Assembly (NCBI GenBank): GCA_021789935.1
Contig: JAJYIR010000003.1
Location: 62,001 to 126,000 of the forward strand
Length of the DNA: 64,000 nt
Source: Nitrospirota bacterium
GTDB lineage: Bacteria > Nitrospirota > Thermodesulfovibrionia > Thermodesulfovibrionales > JdFR-88
Direction of reading: 5' to 3'
Translations under genes and position numbers: made by a program
Shown: piece after piece, positions 43,730 through 52,047 of the stretch
Layout: each line of letters starts with the position of its first letter
Position numbering within the stretch: position 1 is the first letter of the stretch
The notes under the pieces: model-generated
Told to the model about the DNA's origin: nothing
Databases searched by the model: none
Seen by the model: only the letters and a program-made list of their open reading frames with translations

Positions 43730-45061
43730 ATGGAGCAGGAAAGAAAAACAAAAAAACAAACTCTCTCTCTCATACAGAATGCGCCTCTTGAGGGCAAGGT
43801 GGTCCTCGTGAGGTTTGACCATAACGTGGTCAAAGACGGGGAGATCAAGGACCCTTACCGGATTGACCGGAGCCTTGGAACGCTATACAACATTGTGGAA
43901 CGCGGCGGAAGGCCCATTCTCATGACCCACATCGGACGGCCAAAAGACAGGGAAGGAAAGATCACCTGCAAGGAGGGCGAATCCGTAAGACCCGTTGTGG
44001 AGTACCTGGAGCGTAAACTCCACGTTAAATTCCTTGTGCCGTATTTTCCGGCCGAACCCGGGCAGGGGATAAAAAATATAGACACATCAATAAACCACGC
44101 GATCAAGGCGCTCCGGGAAAGAAGGGCCGGAGGCATCTATCTGCCAAACACCAGGTGGTTTTCCGGGGAACAGGGCACCGGAGAGACCCGGGAGAGGTTC
44201 TCTCTCCAGCTTGCGGGGCTTGCCGACATATATGTAAACGACGCCTTCGGCTCCTGGCAGCCGCATGTCTCCACACTGGATATAACCGAACACCTGCCCT
44301 CCTACGCGGGCTATCTCATGCAGGTTGAGATCGAAAACCTCAACCACGTCCTTTCCCCCGAAAGGCCGTTTCTGGCCGTTGTGGCCGGCTCCAAATACGA
44401 TACGAAGATAAGACCCCTCTATGAGATATACCGTAAGGCGGACCGCCTTATCCTTGGGGGCGTTATTTACAATACGTTCCTGGCGGCAAAATACGGCATA
44501 ACCGTGAAAGGCGTGACTATGGAGGACATAGAGGCCGCAAAAGGACTCGCCAGGGAAGACAGCTCCAGGAAAAAGATAATAGAGCTTCCCTTCGTGATAG
44601 AGTCGGACGTTCCCGACAGCAGGGTTGAGGGCAGATTCAGAAAGGTCGCGGTCAGGGATTTTAAAAAGGGCGAAGGCTATAATTATTTTCTGGATATAGC
44701 GGCTGAATCCTTTGCCGACCCCAGGGTGCTTGAAAGCCTTCTCGGGGCAAAGACCATATTCGTAAACGCGGTCATGGGCTATACCCCCCATTTCACCGAG
44801 GGCTCAAAGGCCCTGGACGAGACGATAGACAGAAACTCGACGGCCAGGAAGCTCTATGGCGGTGGAGACACCCTCCAGGAGTTCAAAAACCTTTGCCCGG
44901 GCCTCTATCTCTCAGTGCTTGACAACGCCCGGTACTACTTCTTCACTGGCGGGGGGACCGTACTTACGGCCATCGAAAAAGGCAGCCCCTACGGCCTTGA
45001 GCCCGTCCACGCCCTGCTGGAAAAAGAGGCCCCTGCCTATGCCTCCGGAAACGGCAGATAA
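43730..45061 (+). CDS. Phosphoglycerate kinase-like protein, divergent
   Basis: 443 residues against the usual 390-400. PGK motifs are recognisable: VVLVRFDHNVVKDGEI (canonical VDFN), THIGRPKD (canonical SHLGRPK), YVNDAFGSWQPHVST (canonical NDAFGTAHRAH), VAGSKYDTKI (canonical GGAKVSDK), GGGDTLQEF and FFTGGGTVLTAIE. Substitutions in the AHRAH segment (SWQPH) remove one of the basic residues that bind 3-phosphoglycerate, and WNGPMGVFE is FVNAVMGYTP. It may be a lineage-specific PGK or a paralogue with another substrate. Next to a PPi-type phosphofructokinase gene. Confidence 0.75.
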   Translation: MEQERKTKKQTLSLIQNAPLEGKVVLVRFDHNVVKDGEIKDPYRIDRSLGTLYNIVERGGRPILMTHIGRPKDREGKITCKEGESVRPVVEYLERKLHVKFLVPYFPAEPGQGIKNIDTSINHAIKALRERRAGGIYLPNTRWFSGEQGTGETRERFSLQLAGLADIYVNDAFGSWQPHVSTLDITEHLPSYAGYLMQVEIENLNHVLSPERPFLAVVAGSKYDTKIRPLYEIYRKADRLILGGVIYNTFLAAKYGITVKGVTMEDIEAAKGLAREDSSRKKIIELPFVIESDVPDSRVEGRFRKVAVRDFKKGEGYNYFLDIAAESFADPRVLESLLGAKTIFVNAVMGYTPHFTEGSKALDETIDRNSTARKLYGGGDTLQEFKNLCPGLYLSVLDNARYYFFTGGGTVLTAIEKGSPYGLEPVHALLEKEAPAYASGNGR

Positions 45062-45185
45062 AAATAAAAAAATCTAAAAATCCTTTTTCACGGTCTTTCT
45101 TTTCAGGCAATATCCAAGCCCTTCAGGGTGATATTCAGCCTGAATTTAATTAAATCCTGCATTCGCTTAAGATATAATACCTGAG

Positions 45186-45280
45186 AAAAATGGACAGCGA
45201 GCGCAACCCGAAGGGCAAGCGAACGAACATGAATAAAAAGAAAAATCCTTACATTCAATGCTCAAGAAAGGGCATAAAAA
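45186..45280 (+). repeat. Dispersed hairpin element, copy C
   Basis: Longest copy, upstream of the phosphofructokinase gene. AAAAATGGACAGCGAGCGC, AAGCGAACGAACATGAATAA and AATCCTTACATTCAATGC match the 10497 copy block by block. The terminal stem is ATGCTC (45258-45263)/GGGCAT (45270-45275) with one G-U pair, followed by AAAAATCCC. A -10-like TATAAT lies just before it (45173-45178). The Shine-Dalgarno of the next gene begins 5 bases after its end. Confidence 0.6.
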
Positions 45281-45302
45281 TCCCAAGGAGGGCTTACTTG
45301 AT

Positions 45303-46514
45303 ATGAGCATAAAGCGCATAGGCATCATAACAAGCGGGGGTGACTGCGGGGGCTTGAACGCGGTGATAAAAGGGGCCGGCCTCATGGGGCTTTCCCTTGG
45401 TATCGAGATGGTAATAATCCCCAACGGCTATGCCGGTCTTTATAATCTGTCCGGCATGCAGAAGCTGACGGTCCTGACACCGGACAGGATGCGGCTCATA
45501 AAACCGTCGCTTGCCGGTTCCGAGGCGGGTCACTCAAGGGTGAAGATCAAAAAGATAAATGATCCGGAAAAATACGAAAGGATCAAAAATGGGCTCAAAA
45601 AGTTCCAGATAGACGCGCTCCTCATAAGCGGCGGCGATGACACGGGCAGCGTAATCGTGGACCTCACGGGCCAGGGCATCTCGTGCATCCACGTGCCAAA
45701 AACCATGGACCTTGACCTCCAGACCTATAGCGTGGGGGGTGACTCCGCGGTCAACAGGATAGCCGGGTTCATGCAGGACCTTCAGACCACCGGCTTGAGC
45801 CACAACAGGGTGATCGTGATGGAGGTCTTCGGCCGTTATGCGGGCCACACCGCTCTTCGGGGCGGGATTGCCGGGGAGGCGGACTGCATCCTCATCCCCG
45901 AGATTTCCGTGGACTTTGACGTCGTCTACCGTCACATGAAGAAAAATTTTACCCAGCGGGTGCTCTCAAGCGATGTGAAAGCCGGAACTTACAGCATAGT
46001 GGCGGCCGAAGGCATAACGGACATCAAGGGGCAGGTAATCACCGATAAAACGGCCGGCGTGGACGCCTTCGGCCATGCCAAGCTGGCCGGGGCAGGCAAA
46101 TACGTTAGGAAACAACTTGAAGAACGCATGAAAAACGACCCGGAAATAAAGGATTTTATGCAAAAGTCATTTATGTGGACCCCGGGCGTCTACGAATTGC
46201 CCGAAATCAGGGAGGTAACGCCGGGGCACCTCGTCCGTTCAGGCAAAAGCTCCGCCTATGATGTGAATTTCGGATTGCGCACGGGGGCGGCCGCCGTCCT
46301 CCTTTTAAAAGACGGCATCGCGGGCGTTACCCTGGTGGATGTAAATGACAAAAAAATCGAATACATCCCTACGGAAGATGCGATAAAACAAAGAAAAGTG
46401 GACCTGGATGAGCTTTCTCTTTACGAAAGTCTTGGCCTCTGCTTCGGCAGGGAACCAGTCCCCTTTGTCCCCAATCCCGTTAAAAGAGGGCTGCCTGTAT
46501 CAAGATTTTTTTAG
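45303..46514 (+). CDS. 6-phosphofructokinase, pyrophosphate-dependent type
   Basis: 403 residues from ATG 45303, 10 bases after AAGGAGGG. An upstream in-frame start at 45258 lies inside the repeat element and is rejected. Motifs: ITSGGDCGGLNAVIKG, LISGGDDTGSVIVD (Asp after GGD, as in PPi-using enzymes; ATP enzymes have Gly), HVPKTMDLDL (Lys of the PPi-type PKTIDND, with Asn replaced by Leu), and VMEVFGRYAGHTAL. It interconverts fructose 6-phosphate and the 1,6-bisphosphate, probably reversibly. The 3' end overlaps the converging polX by 15 bases. Confidence 0.87.
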   Translation: MSIKRIGIITSGGDCGGLNAVIKGAGLMGLSLGIEMVIIPNGYAGLYNLSGMQKLTVLTPDRMRLIKPSLAGSEAGHSRVKIKKINDPEKYERIKNGLKKFQIDALLISGGDDTGSVIVDLTGQGISCIHVPKTMDLDLQTYSVGGDSAVNRIAGFMQDLQTTGLSHNRVIVMEVFGRYAGHTALRGGIAGEADCILIPEISVDFDVVYRHMKKNFTQRVLSSDVKAGTYSIVAAEGITDIKGQVITDKTAGVDAFGHAKLAGAGKYVRKQLEERMKNDPEIKDFMQKSFMWTPGVYELPEIREVTPGHLVRSGKSSAYDVNFGLRTGAAAVLLLKDGIAGVTLVDVNDKKIEYIPTEDAIKQRKVDLDELSLYESLGLCFGREPVPFVPNPVKRGLPVSRFF

Positions 46515-48245
46515 CGAAATCAGTCTCTTTTTATGCAAAAGTTCAATCAGTTCTTTAACGTTTAAGGTGTTGGCTATGTTTTTTGGTTCAAGCCAGGCCC
46601 TGCGGGCAATGGCCACCCCGTAGGCCATGTAATTGAAGTGCTCCAGGATATGGGCGTCCGTGTTGATGGCAATCGGTATGCCCATGTCCCCGGCCCGTCT
46701 GGCTGCGGTATCATTAAGGTCCAGCCTGGCCGGGAAGGAGTTTATCTCTATGGCTGTGCCTGTTTCGAGGGCTGTGCTGAGCACTTCTTCCATATCCACC
46801 TGGTAGGCTTCCCGCTCCCCCAAGAGCCTTCCTGTAGGATGAGACAGCGTGGTTACAAAAGGGTCTTTCATGGCAGCCGTTATCCGCCCCGTGATGGTCT
46901 CTTTGGACTGCCTGAAGCCCGAATGGATGGAGGCGTTCACGATATCCAGCCTGGACAGTATTTCGTCCGGGAGGTCAAGCGTGTTGTCCGTCCTTATGTT
47001 CACCTCCACCCCTTTTAACACCCTGAATGAAAGCTTGTTCAGCTTGCTGTTTATCGCATCGATCTGTTTTATCTCCTCAAGAAGGCGCTCTTCGTCAAGC
47101 CCGCGGGCGATGCCAAGCCCTTTCGAGTGGTCCGTTATGGCCACATAAGACCATCCTTTTTTCATGGCGGCCTGCGCGATCTCTTCTATGCTGTAGTTTC
47201 CATCGCTCAGCTTCGTGTGGGCGTGCAAGTCTCCTTTAATGTCCTCAAGTCTCACGAGTTTTGGCAGTATGCCCTTCAGTGCGGCCTCTATCTCGCCCGA
47301 ATCCTCCCTGATCTCAGGCGGTATAAACGGCAGCCCCAGCGCATCGTAAACATCCTGCTCTTTTTCCCCGCCTGTTTTTTCCCCCTTTTTGTCGAATATC
47401 CCGTATTCGTTTATCTTGAGCCCTTTTTTCATCCCCATCTCACGAAGCCTTATGTTGTGCTCCTTGCTCCCGGTAAAATAGCAAAGAGCGGCCCCGAAAG
47501 AGCCCTCCTCCACTACCCTCAGATCGGCCTGGATGCCATCCGGCAGGATGACAGTGGATTTGGTGTCTCCTTTGGCTATCACCTGTTTTACCCTGGGGAG
47601 ACCGGTAAAGACATCCATTACCTTCCTAGGGTCCTTCGATGTGGCAAGAATGTCTATGTCGCCTATCGTCTCTTTCCATCGCCTTAGACTTCCGGCAATC
47701 TCAAGCTGCTTTACGGGAGCAGTGGCCCTCAGGGTATTTATCAAGTCTGCCGCAACGGGAAGAACCCTGCCTATGGGTTTTCTGCCCGTCCCCATCCTTG
47801 CCAGGCCGATCCCCCTCAATATGTTCTGCTCGGTCTTTTCCTTTATCTTCGGGACCGCCCCTTTCAGGCGGTGTTCCCTTGCAAGCCTCTCCAGCTCCGC
47901 AATGTCCTTTATCCTGAACTTTTCGTAAATGGCCCTGGCCGTCTTGGGGCCCAAACCGGGTACGGTAAGGAGAAGTGACAGCCCCTGCGGTATTTTTTTC
48001 TTTGCCTCTTCATATGCCTGGCAGGTCCCGGTCTGAACAATCTCGATGAGCTTCGAGGCCAGGTCATCGCCTATGCCCGGTATCTCCTTAAGCTCCTCTT
48101 TACTCATTTTAGAGATGTCATTGGGATGGCCTTCCACTACCATTGCCGCGCGCCTGTACGCCCGAACGCGAAACGGGTTCTCATCGGCAAGTTCGAGCAT
48201 GCCGGCGATCTCCGAAAAAATCCTTGCCGCCTCGCTATTTATCAT
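46500..48245 (-). CDS. polX: DNA polymerase X with PHP domain
   Basis: 581-residue family X polymerase/3'-5' exonuclease. Helix-hairpin-helix region about 1-100 (LKEIPGIGDDLASKLIEIVQ, LTVPGLGPKTARAIYEKF), palm with catalytic acids in RRWKETIGDIDILATS, thumb, and a C-terminal PHP exonuclease domain from about 340 (KGDLHAHTKLSDGNYSIEE, YVAITDHSKGLGIARGL, ISLDIVNASIHSGF-type block). Gap-filling repair in base excision is the usual role. Standard length (about 570). Confidence 0.95.
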   Translation of the reverse strand: MINSEAARIFSEIAGMLELADENPFRVRAYRRAAMVVEGHPNDISKMSKEELKEIPGIGDDLASKLIEIVQTGTCQAYEEAKKKIPQGLSLLLTVPGLGPKTARAIYEKFRIKDIAELERLAREHRLKGAVPKIKEKTEQNILRGIGLARMGTGRKPIGRVLPVAADLINTLRATAPVKQLEIAGSLRRWKETIGDIDILATSKDPRKVMDVFTGLPRVKQVIAKGDTKSTVILPDGIQADLRVVEEGSFGAALCYFTGSKEHNIRLREMGMKKGLKINEYGIFDKKGEKTGGEKEQDVYDALGLPFIPPEIREDSGEIEAALKGILPKLVRLEDIKGDLHAHTKLSDGNYSIEEIAQAAMKKGWSYVAITDHSKGLGIARGLDEERLLEEIKQIDAINSKLNKLSFRVLKGVEVNIRTDNTLDLPDEILSRLDIVNASIHSGFRQSKETITGRITAAMKDPFVTTLSHPTGRLLGEREAYQVDMEEVLSTALETGTAIEINSFPARLDLNDTAARRAGDMGIPIAINTDAHILEHFNYMAYGVAIARRAWLEPKNIANTLNVKELIELLHKKRLISLKKS

Positions 48246-48269
48246 TTTCAGCCCCGCAGTTTTTTTACT

Positions 48270-49043
48270 TTATCTTTCTTTTTTGTCCCGGACTGGTTTT
48301 TTATCTTGTACCATGCGGGCAAGCTCAAGGGCGTTTTTTGGCGCATACCCCTGCGCGTCGTTATTAAAATAAATAAAGACCTCTCTGCCGCCTTCCAGGT
48401 AGCGCTTGATCCTCACGGCGTCCTCCCCGAGTTCTCGTTCCGTATAGGAGCCGCCATAGGTGCCGTGCCCATGCCTCCTGATATACACGAAACCGGCCGT
48501 AAGGGGCAGATCCTGCAAAAATTCGGGCCAGTCGGCCATGCAGAGGGCGCAGCCATTCTCCGAGAGGGCCTCCAGAACCGCTTCGTCCCTCACCCAGGAC
48601 TCGTTCCTGAACTCAAACGCATTTCTCGCTTTATACGGTTTCAGTTCCCTTAGAAAGTCCACGAGCCGTCCGGCGTCCGCCCTGAAGGCCGGAGGAAGCT
48701 GCCAAAGGACCACGCCTGTCTTGTCTCTCAGGGGCGCCATCCTTTCAAAAAACTTTTTCAGGGGAAGCGCCGGGTCCTTCAGCTTTTTAACATGCGTTAT
48801 GAACCTGCTGCCCTTGACCGAGGCCAAAAAATCAGCGGGGGTCTGCTCATGCCATTTCCGGAAGGTGGACTTGAGGGGGAGCCTGTAGAACGTCACATTA
48901 AGCTCCACTGTTTCGAATTTCCCGCAGTAGTAGCCCAGCCATTTGCTCTTAGGCAGCCCTTCAGGATAGAAAACGCCCTTCCAGTGATCGTATGAAAAGC
49001 CGCTGCAGCCTACGTGCGCAGGGGGCTTTTTACGGGCGGTCAT
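48270..49043 (-). CDS. DUF72 family protein (YecE-like)
   Basis: 257-residue TIM-barrel-like protein: HVGCSGFSYDHWKGVFYPEG at the start, FETVELNVTFYRLPLKSTFRKW, FLASVKGSRFITHVKKL, LWQLPPAFRADAGRL, FEFRNESWVRDEAV, and VYIRRHGHGTYGGSY. YIRRHGHG is the family's VRLHG-type motif and EVFIYFNNDAQGYAPKNA the terminal one. No biochemical function is established. Located 24 bases upstream of polX on the same strand, so possibly cotranscribed. Confidence 0.9.
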   Translation of the reverse strand: MTARKKPPAHVGCSGFSYDHWKGVFYPEGLPKSKWLGYYCGKFETVELNVTFYRLPLKSTFRKWHEQTPADFLASVKGSRFITHVKKLKDPALPLKKFFERMAPLRDKTGVVLWQLPPAFRADAGRLVDFLRELKPYKARNAFEFRNESWVRDEAVLEALSENGCALCMADWPEFLQDLPLTAGFVYIRRHGHGTYGGSYTERELGEDAVRIKRYLEGGREVFIYFNNDAQGYAPKNALELARMVQDKKPVRDKKER

Positions 49044-49069
49044 ACGAAAATTCTATCATGATTCTGTTA

Positions 49070-49155
49070 GAATAAATGGGCAACGAGCAGTTTTTAGTGA
49101 GCGATATTGATAAAAACAAGAAAGTCCCTGCACTGGATTCCCGCAGGGGAATACA
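49070..49155 (+). repeat. Dispersed hairpin element, copy D
   Basis: Between the DUF72 gene (minus) and scpA (plus). AATAAATGGGCAACGAGCAG, TTAGTGAGCGATATTGATAA and AAGTCCCTGCACTGGATTCC correspond to copies A and B. The terminal stem is ATTCCC (49137-49142)/GGGAAT (49147-49152), perfectly paired. It ends about 10 bases before the scpA start codon. Confidence 0.6.
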
Positions 49156-49164
49156 AGCGGCCCA

Positions 49165-50100
49165 ATGAGCGAGCAATACAGCATAAAAATACCTGTTTTC
49201 GAAGGCCCCATGGACCTTCTCCTGCACCTCATAAAGAAAAACGAGGTGGACATATACGACATCCCGATCTCGCTGATAACCCACCAGTACCTGGAATATA
49301 TCGGGCTCATGAAAGAGCTGAACCTTGAGATCGCAGGGGAGTTCCTGGTAATGGCGGCCACCCTGATACAGATAAAATCGAAGATGCTTTTGCCCGTAGA
49401 GGAGCAGGAGCCCGAGGCCCCGGCTGAAGACCCGCGCTTTGAGCTCGTGCAAAGGCTGCTGGAATACCAGGCATTCAAGGGGGCGTCGCTGGACCTCCGG
49501 GAGATGGGGCAGAAGTGGTCGGACGTGCTATACAGGGCGGAGACCGGGGAAGAAGGACAGGAAGAGGAAGACGATTCCATACCGCTTTTTGACCTCTCCA
49601 TGTTCGACCTCATTTCCGCCTTTAAAAAAATACTTGAAAAGGCCCCGCCGGAGTTCCAGCTTATCTCCAAGGAAACGCTTACGGTAAATGACAGGATATC
49701 GCGGATAATCGCCAGGCTGGAAGAAAAGGAAACTGTCCGTTTTGAAGAATTTTTCGAGCTGGAGGAAGCCGTCTCGAAAGCGCACCTGATAATAACGTTC
49801 GTTGCCATCCTCGAGATATTGAAGCTGGGCCTTGCCCGGGTTTACCAGGAGGAGAAGTTCGGCCCCATATGGGTAATAAGGGCGAAGGACGCAGAAGCAC
49901 CTGTTGCGGCCCCGGAGAATGAAGCCCCGGAGGCGCACACTATGGGAGAGCCCGGCACCGGGGAAAAAATTATCTACCAGACCGGGAAGGCTGAGAGCGG
50001 GGAAACAGGCATGGCCCCCATAGAGGATGACTTCGTGCCGGCATCGGACATTGACGAGGAAGCCTGGTACACGGAGGCACCGGAGGAAGACGGGGAATGA
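49165..50100 (+). CDS. scpA: Segregation and condensation protein A
   Basis: 311-residue kleisin of the SMC-ScpAB condensin. N-terminal kleisin domain: IKIPVFEGPMDLLLHLIKKN, VDIYDIPISLITHQYLEYI, EIAGEFLVMAATLIQIKSKM; C-terminal winged helix at about 190-245 (ETVRFEEFFELEEAVSKAHL, ATFVAILEILKLG-type helix, IWVIRAK). An acidic, Pro/Glu-rich tail of about 65 residues is longer than usual. The usual partner scpB is not adjacent; lolA and tsaD follow. Confidence 0.94.
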   Translation: MSEQYSIKIPVFEGPMDLLLHLIKKNEVDIYDIPISLITHQYLEYIGLMKELNLEIAGEFLVMAATLIQIKSKMLLPVEEQEPEAPAEDPRFELVQRLLEYQAFKGASLDLREMGQKWSDVLYRAETGEEGQEEEDDSIPLFDLSMFDLISAFKKILEKAPPEFQLISKETLTVNDRISRIIARLEEKETVRFEEFFELEEAVSKAHLIITFVAILEILKLGLARVYQEEKFGPIWVIRAKDAEAPVAAPENEAPEAHTMGEPGTGEKIIYQTGKAESGETGMAPIEDDFVPASDIDEEAWYTEAPEEDGE

Positions 50101-50115
50101 AAGGGGACAGGGAAA

Positions 50116-50796
50116 ATGATCAAAAAAATCAAAAAAAGAATAAAATGGCATTTTATACGGACTACGGCGGCCCTTTTTATTATGGCCCCATTTTTGTTGG
50201 GTATGGGCCCAGGAAGGGCGGCGGCGGCCGGGCTTGCTGCGCGCGTTCAGGCGGCCTATAGCGGGATAAAGGACATAAGCGGCAATTTTACGCAGGAGAG
50301 CTTTCTAAAGGACCTGGGTAAAAAACAGGAATATCAGGGCCGTTTCGTTATCAAGCTCCCATCTGAGATGCGCTATATCTACCATGGTTCCAGCGAGGAC
50401 CAGGTGATAATAAAGGGGGGCCGCATAATCATCTATCAGAAAAAGGAAAAACAGGCCCTCGTAGGCAGGTTCAATGCCCAGACTTACGGCACGGCCCCCG
50501 TGGCCCTGCTTGGGGGCCTTGGCAAGATAGACACGGATTTCAAGGTCAGCGAAAAGAAAGGGGACCTCATCCTCACCCCCCGAAGCCCGGAAAACAAGAT
50601 CACCTACATAAAGGTCCAGCCATCAAAGGGACGCTTCCCTATAAAGAGCTTTACCATCCATGACATGTATTTGAATACGGTCAAGATAACCCTGAAGGAC
50701 GTTTCCGTGAACACCGGAGTGAAGGACCAGGCATTCGAATTTACCCCTCCTCCGGGCGTGAGCGTGTTCGATTACACCCGGCAGGACGCAAACTGA
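50116..50796 (+). CDS. lolA: Outer-membrane lipoprotein carrier protein LolA
   Basis: 226-residue periplasmic chaperone for lipoproteins. A basic N-terminus and hydrophobic signal (FIRTTAALFIMAPFLLGM, cleavage after about AAA) precede the half-barrel: ARVQAAYSGIKDISGNFTQE, YQGRFVIKLPSEMRYIYHG, QVIIKGGRIIIYQKKEKQA and VSVNTGVKDQAFEFTPPPGV. GNFTQ and FEFxPPxGV are family hallmarks. Marks the organism as diderm. 15 bases after scpA. Confidence 0.92.
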   Translation: MIKKIKKRIKWHFIRTTAALFIMAPFLLGMGPGRAAAAGLAARVQAAYSGIKDISGNFTQESFLKDLGKKQEYQGRFVIKLPSEMRYIYHGSSEDQVIIKGGRIIIYQKKEKQALVGRFNAQTYGTAPVALLGGLGKIDTDFKVSEKKGDLILTPRSPENKITYIKVQPSKGRFPIKSFTIHDMYLNTVKITLKDVSVNTGVKDQAFEFTPPPGVSVFDYTRQDAN

Positions 50797-50812
50797 TATA
50801 AATAAAAGTAAA

Positions 50813-51823
50813 ATGCTGATCCTTGGAATAGACACTTCCTGCGATGATACGTCCTCCGCGCTGGTAGAATTCGATGAGGGCGTAAAAAAAACAGGAACTC
50901 CGCGCGTCATCTCTAACGTCGTATCCTCGCAGGCAGAAATTCACGCCAGATACGGCGGCATAGTGCCGGAGCTTGCCTCAAGAAGGCACATAGAGATGAT
51001 ATGGCCTGTCGTCAGGGAGGCTTTGGGCGGAAAAGAGCTTGAAGAACTGGCTGCCATAGCCGTCTGCGCGGGCCCGGGGCTTATAGGCTCCCTGCTGGTA
51101 GGCTGCTCTTTTGCAAAAGCCTTGAGCTTCTCAAAAAACATACCTCTTGTGGGCGTGAACCACCTGGAGGGGCACATCCTTTCCGCCTTTATAGAGAACT
51201 CTCCGGAATTTCCTTTTATCTCCCTTGTGGTCTCCGGCGGACACACGTCTTTGTACCTTGCAAACGGGTTTCTCGACTACACGGAAATGGGGAAAAGCCG
51301 CGACGACGCCGCCGGAGAGGCTTATGACAAGGTCGCCAAACTCCTGTCTCTCGGATATCCCGGAGGGCCTGATATAGACAGGCTGGCACGCGAGGGCAAC
51401 CCCAGGGCCATCCCTTTCCCAAGGGCCTACCTGCCGGGCTCATTGGATTTCAGCTTCAGCGGCATGAAAACGGCAGTGCTCAACTACCTTAATGAGAAGA
51501 AGAATTCCGGGGACATCCCGGTCAATGATATTGCTGCCTCCTTCCAGCAGGCGGTGCTGGATGTGCTGCTGAGGAAATGCCAGCAGGCAATAAAAAAAAC
51601 CGGCGTCAGCAGGCTGGCGCTGGCCGGCGGCGTTGCCTCAAACAGCGCACTTAAAGAAGGCCTGCGCGTCATGGCGGGAAAAACCGGAACGGAGCTTTTC
51701 ATACCGTCTCCCGTTTTCTGCACCGATAACGCCGTTATGATAGCCGTGGCCGGCTACCACCGCATGAAGGCAGGCCAGCTTGCCGGACCAGGCCTGAACC
51801 CGAAGGCTTCCCTTAAACTGTGA
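50813..51823 (+). CDS. tsaD: tRNA N6-adenosine threonylcarbamoyltransferase TsaD
   Basis: 336-residue Kae1/Qri7-family enzyme catalysing t6A37 formation with TsaB (9801) and TsaE. Hallmarks: LGIDTSCDDTSSALVE, iron-binding HLEGH in GVNHLEGHILS, LVVSGGHTSLYL, GEAYDKVAKLLSLGYPGGP, FSFSGMKTAVLNYL and FCTDNAVMIAVAGYHR. Follows lolA by 16 bases. Full length; all motifs intact. Confidence 0.96.
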   Translation: MLILGIDTSCDDTSSALVEFDEGVKKTGTPRVISNVVSSQAEIHARYGGIVPELASRRHIEMIWPVVREALGGKELEELAAIAVCAGPGLIGSLLVGCSFAKALSFSKNIPLVGVNHLEGHILSAFIENSPEFPFISLVVSGGHTSLYLANGFLDYTEMGKSRDDAAGEAYDKVAKLLSLGYPGGPDIDRLAREGNPRAIPFPRAYLPGSLDFSFSGMKTAVLNYLNEKKNSGDIPVNDIAASFQQAVLDVLLRKCQQAIKKTGVSRLALAGGVASNSALKEGLRVMAGKTGTELFIPSPVFCTDNAVMIAVAGYHRMKAGQLAGPGLNPKASLKL

Positions 51824-51898
51824 CCGGTCCTGTTATCCCTAACGTTGCTTTACTACTTTGTCATTCCGGCCAGAAATTTTCTTATATACGGATAAAAC

Positions 51899-51946
51899 CC
51901 GGCAGAATCTTTCCCCTTCTTTCGGGGGTAATCGCCTGATTGCCGG
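51899..51946 (+). other. Nested inverted repeat downstream of tsaD
   Basis: CCGGCA at 51899-51904 pairs with TGCCGG at 51941-51946, enclosing CCCC (51913-51916) with GGGG (51924-51927) around a TTCTTTC loop. No T-run follows, so it is not a standard terminator. The surrounding gap 51824-52047 holds no gene that I can see and forms the left margin of the restriction-modification island. Confidence 0.3.
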
Positions 51947-52047
51947 AAGTTCAAAAAGGTATGAAAATTTTGGCGAAGGTTCAAATTTGAAAAAATCATG
52001 GATGAAGAGACTCCCAGAGAGGAAAGACAGAGGCTGCGCCTTTTTTA

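Noticed and set aside
45122-45144. TTCAGG/CCTGAA inverted repeat after the PGK-like gene as a terminator
   Set aside because: Only a 6-bp A/T-G/C mixed stem with an 11-base loop and no proper T-run.
51859-51871. 13-base word GTCATTCCGGCCA, also present inverted near 32200
   Set aside because: Short and without extended similarity; two occurrences in 64 kb could be chance or a common extragenic word.
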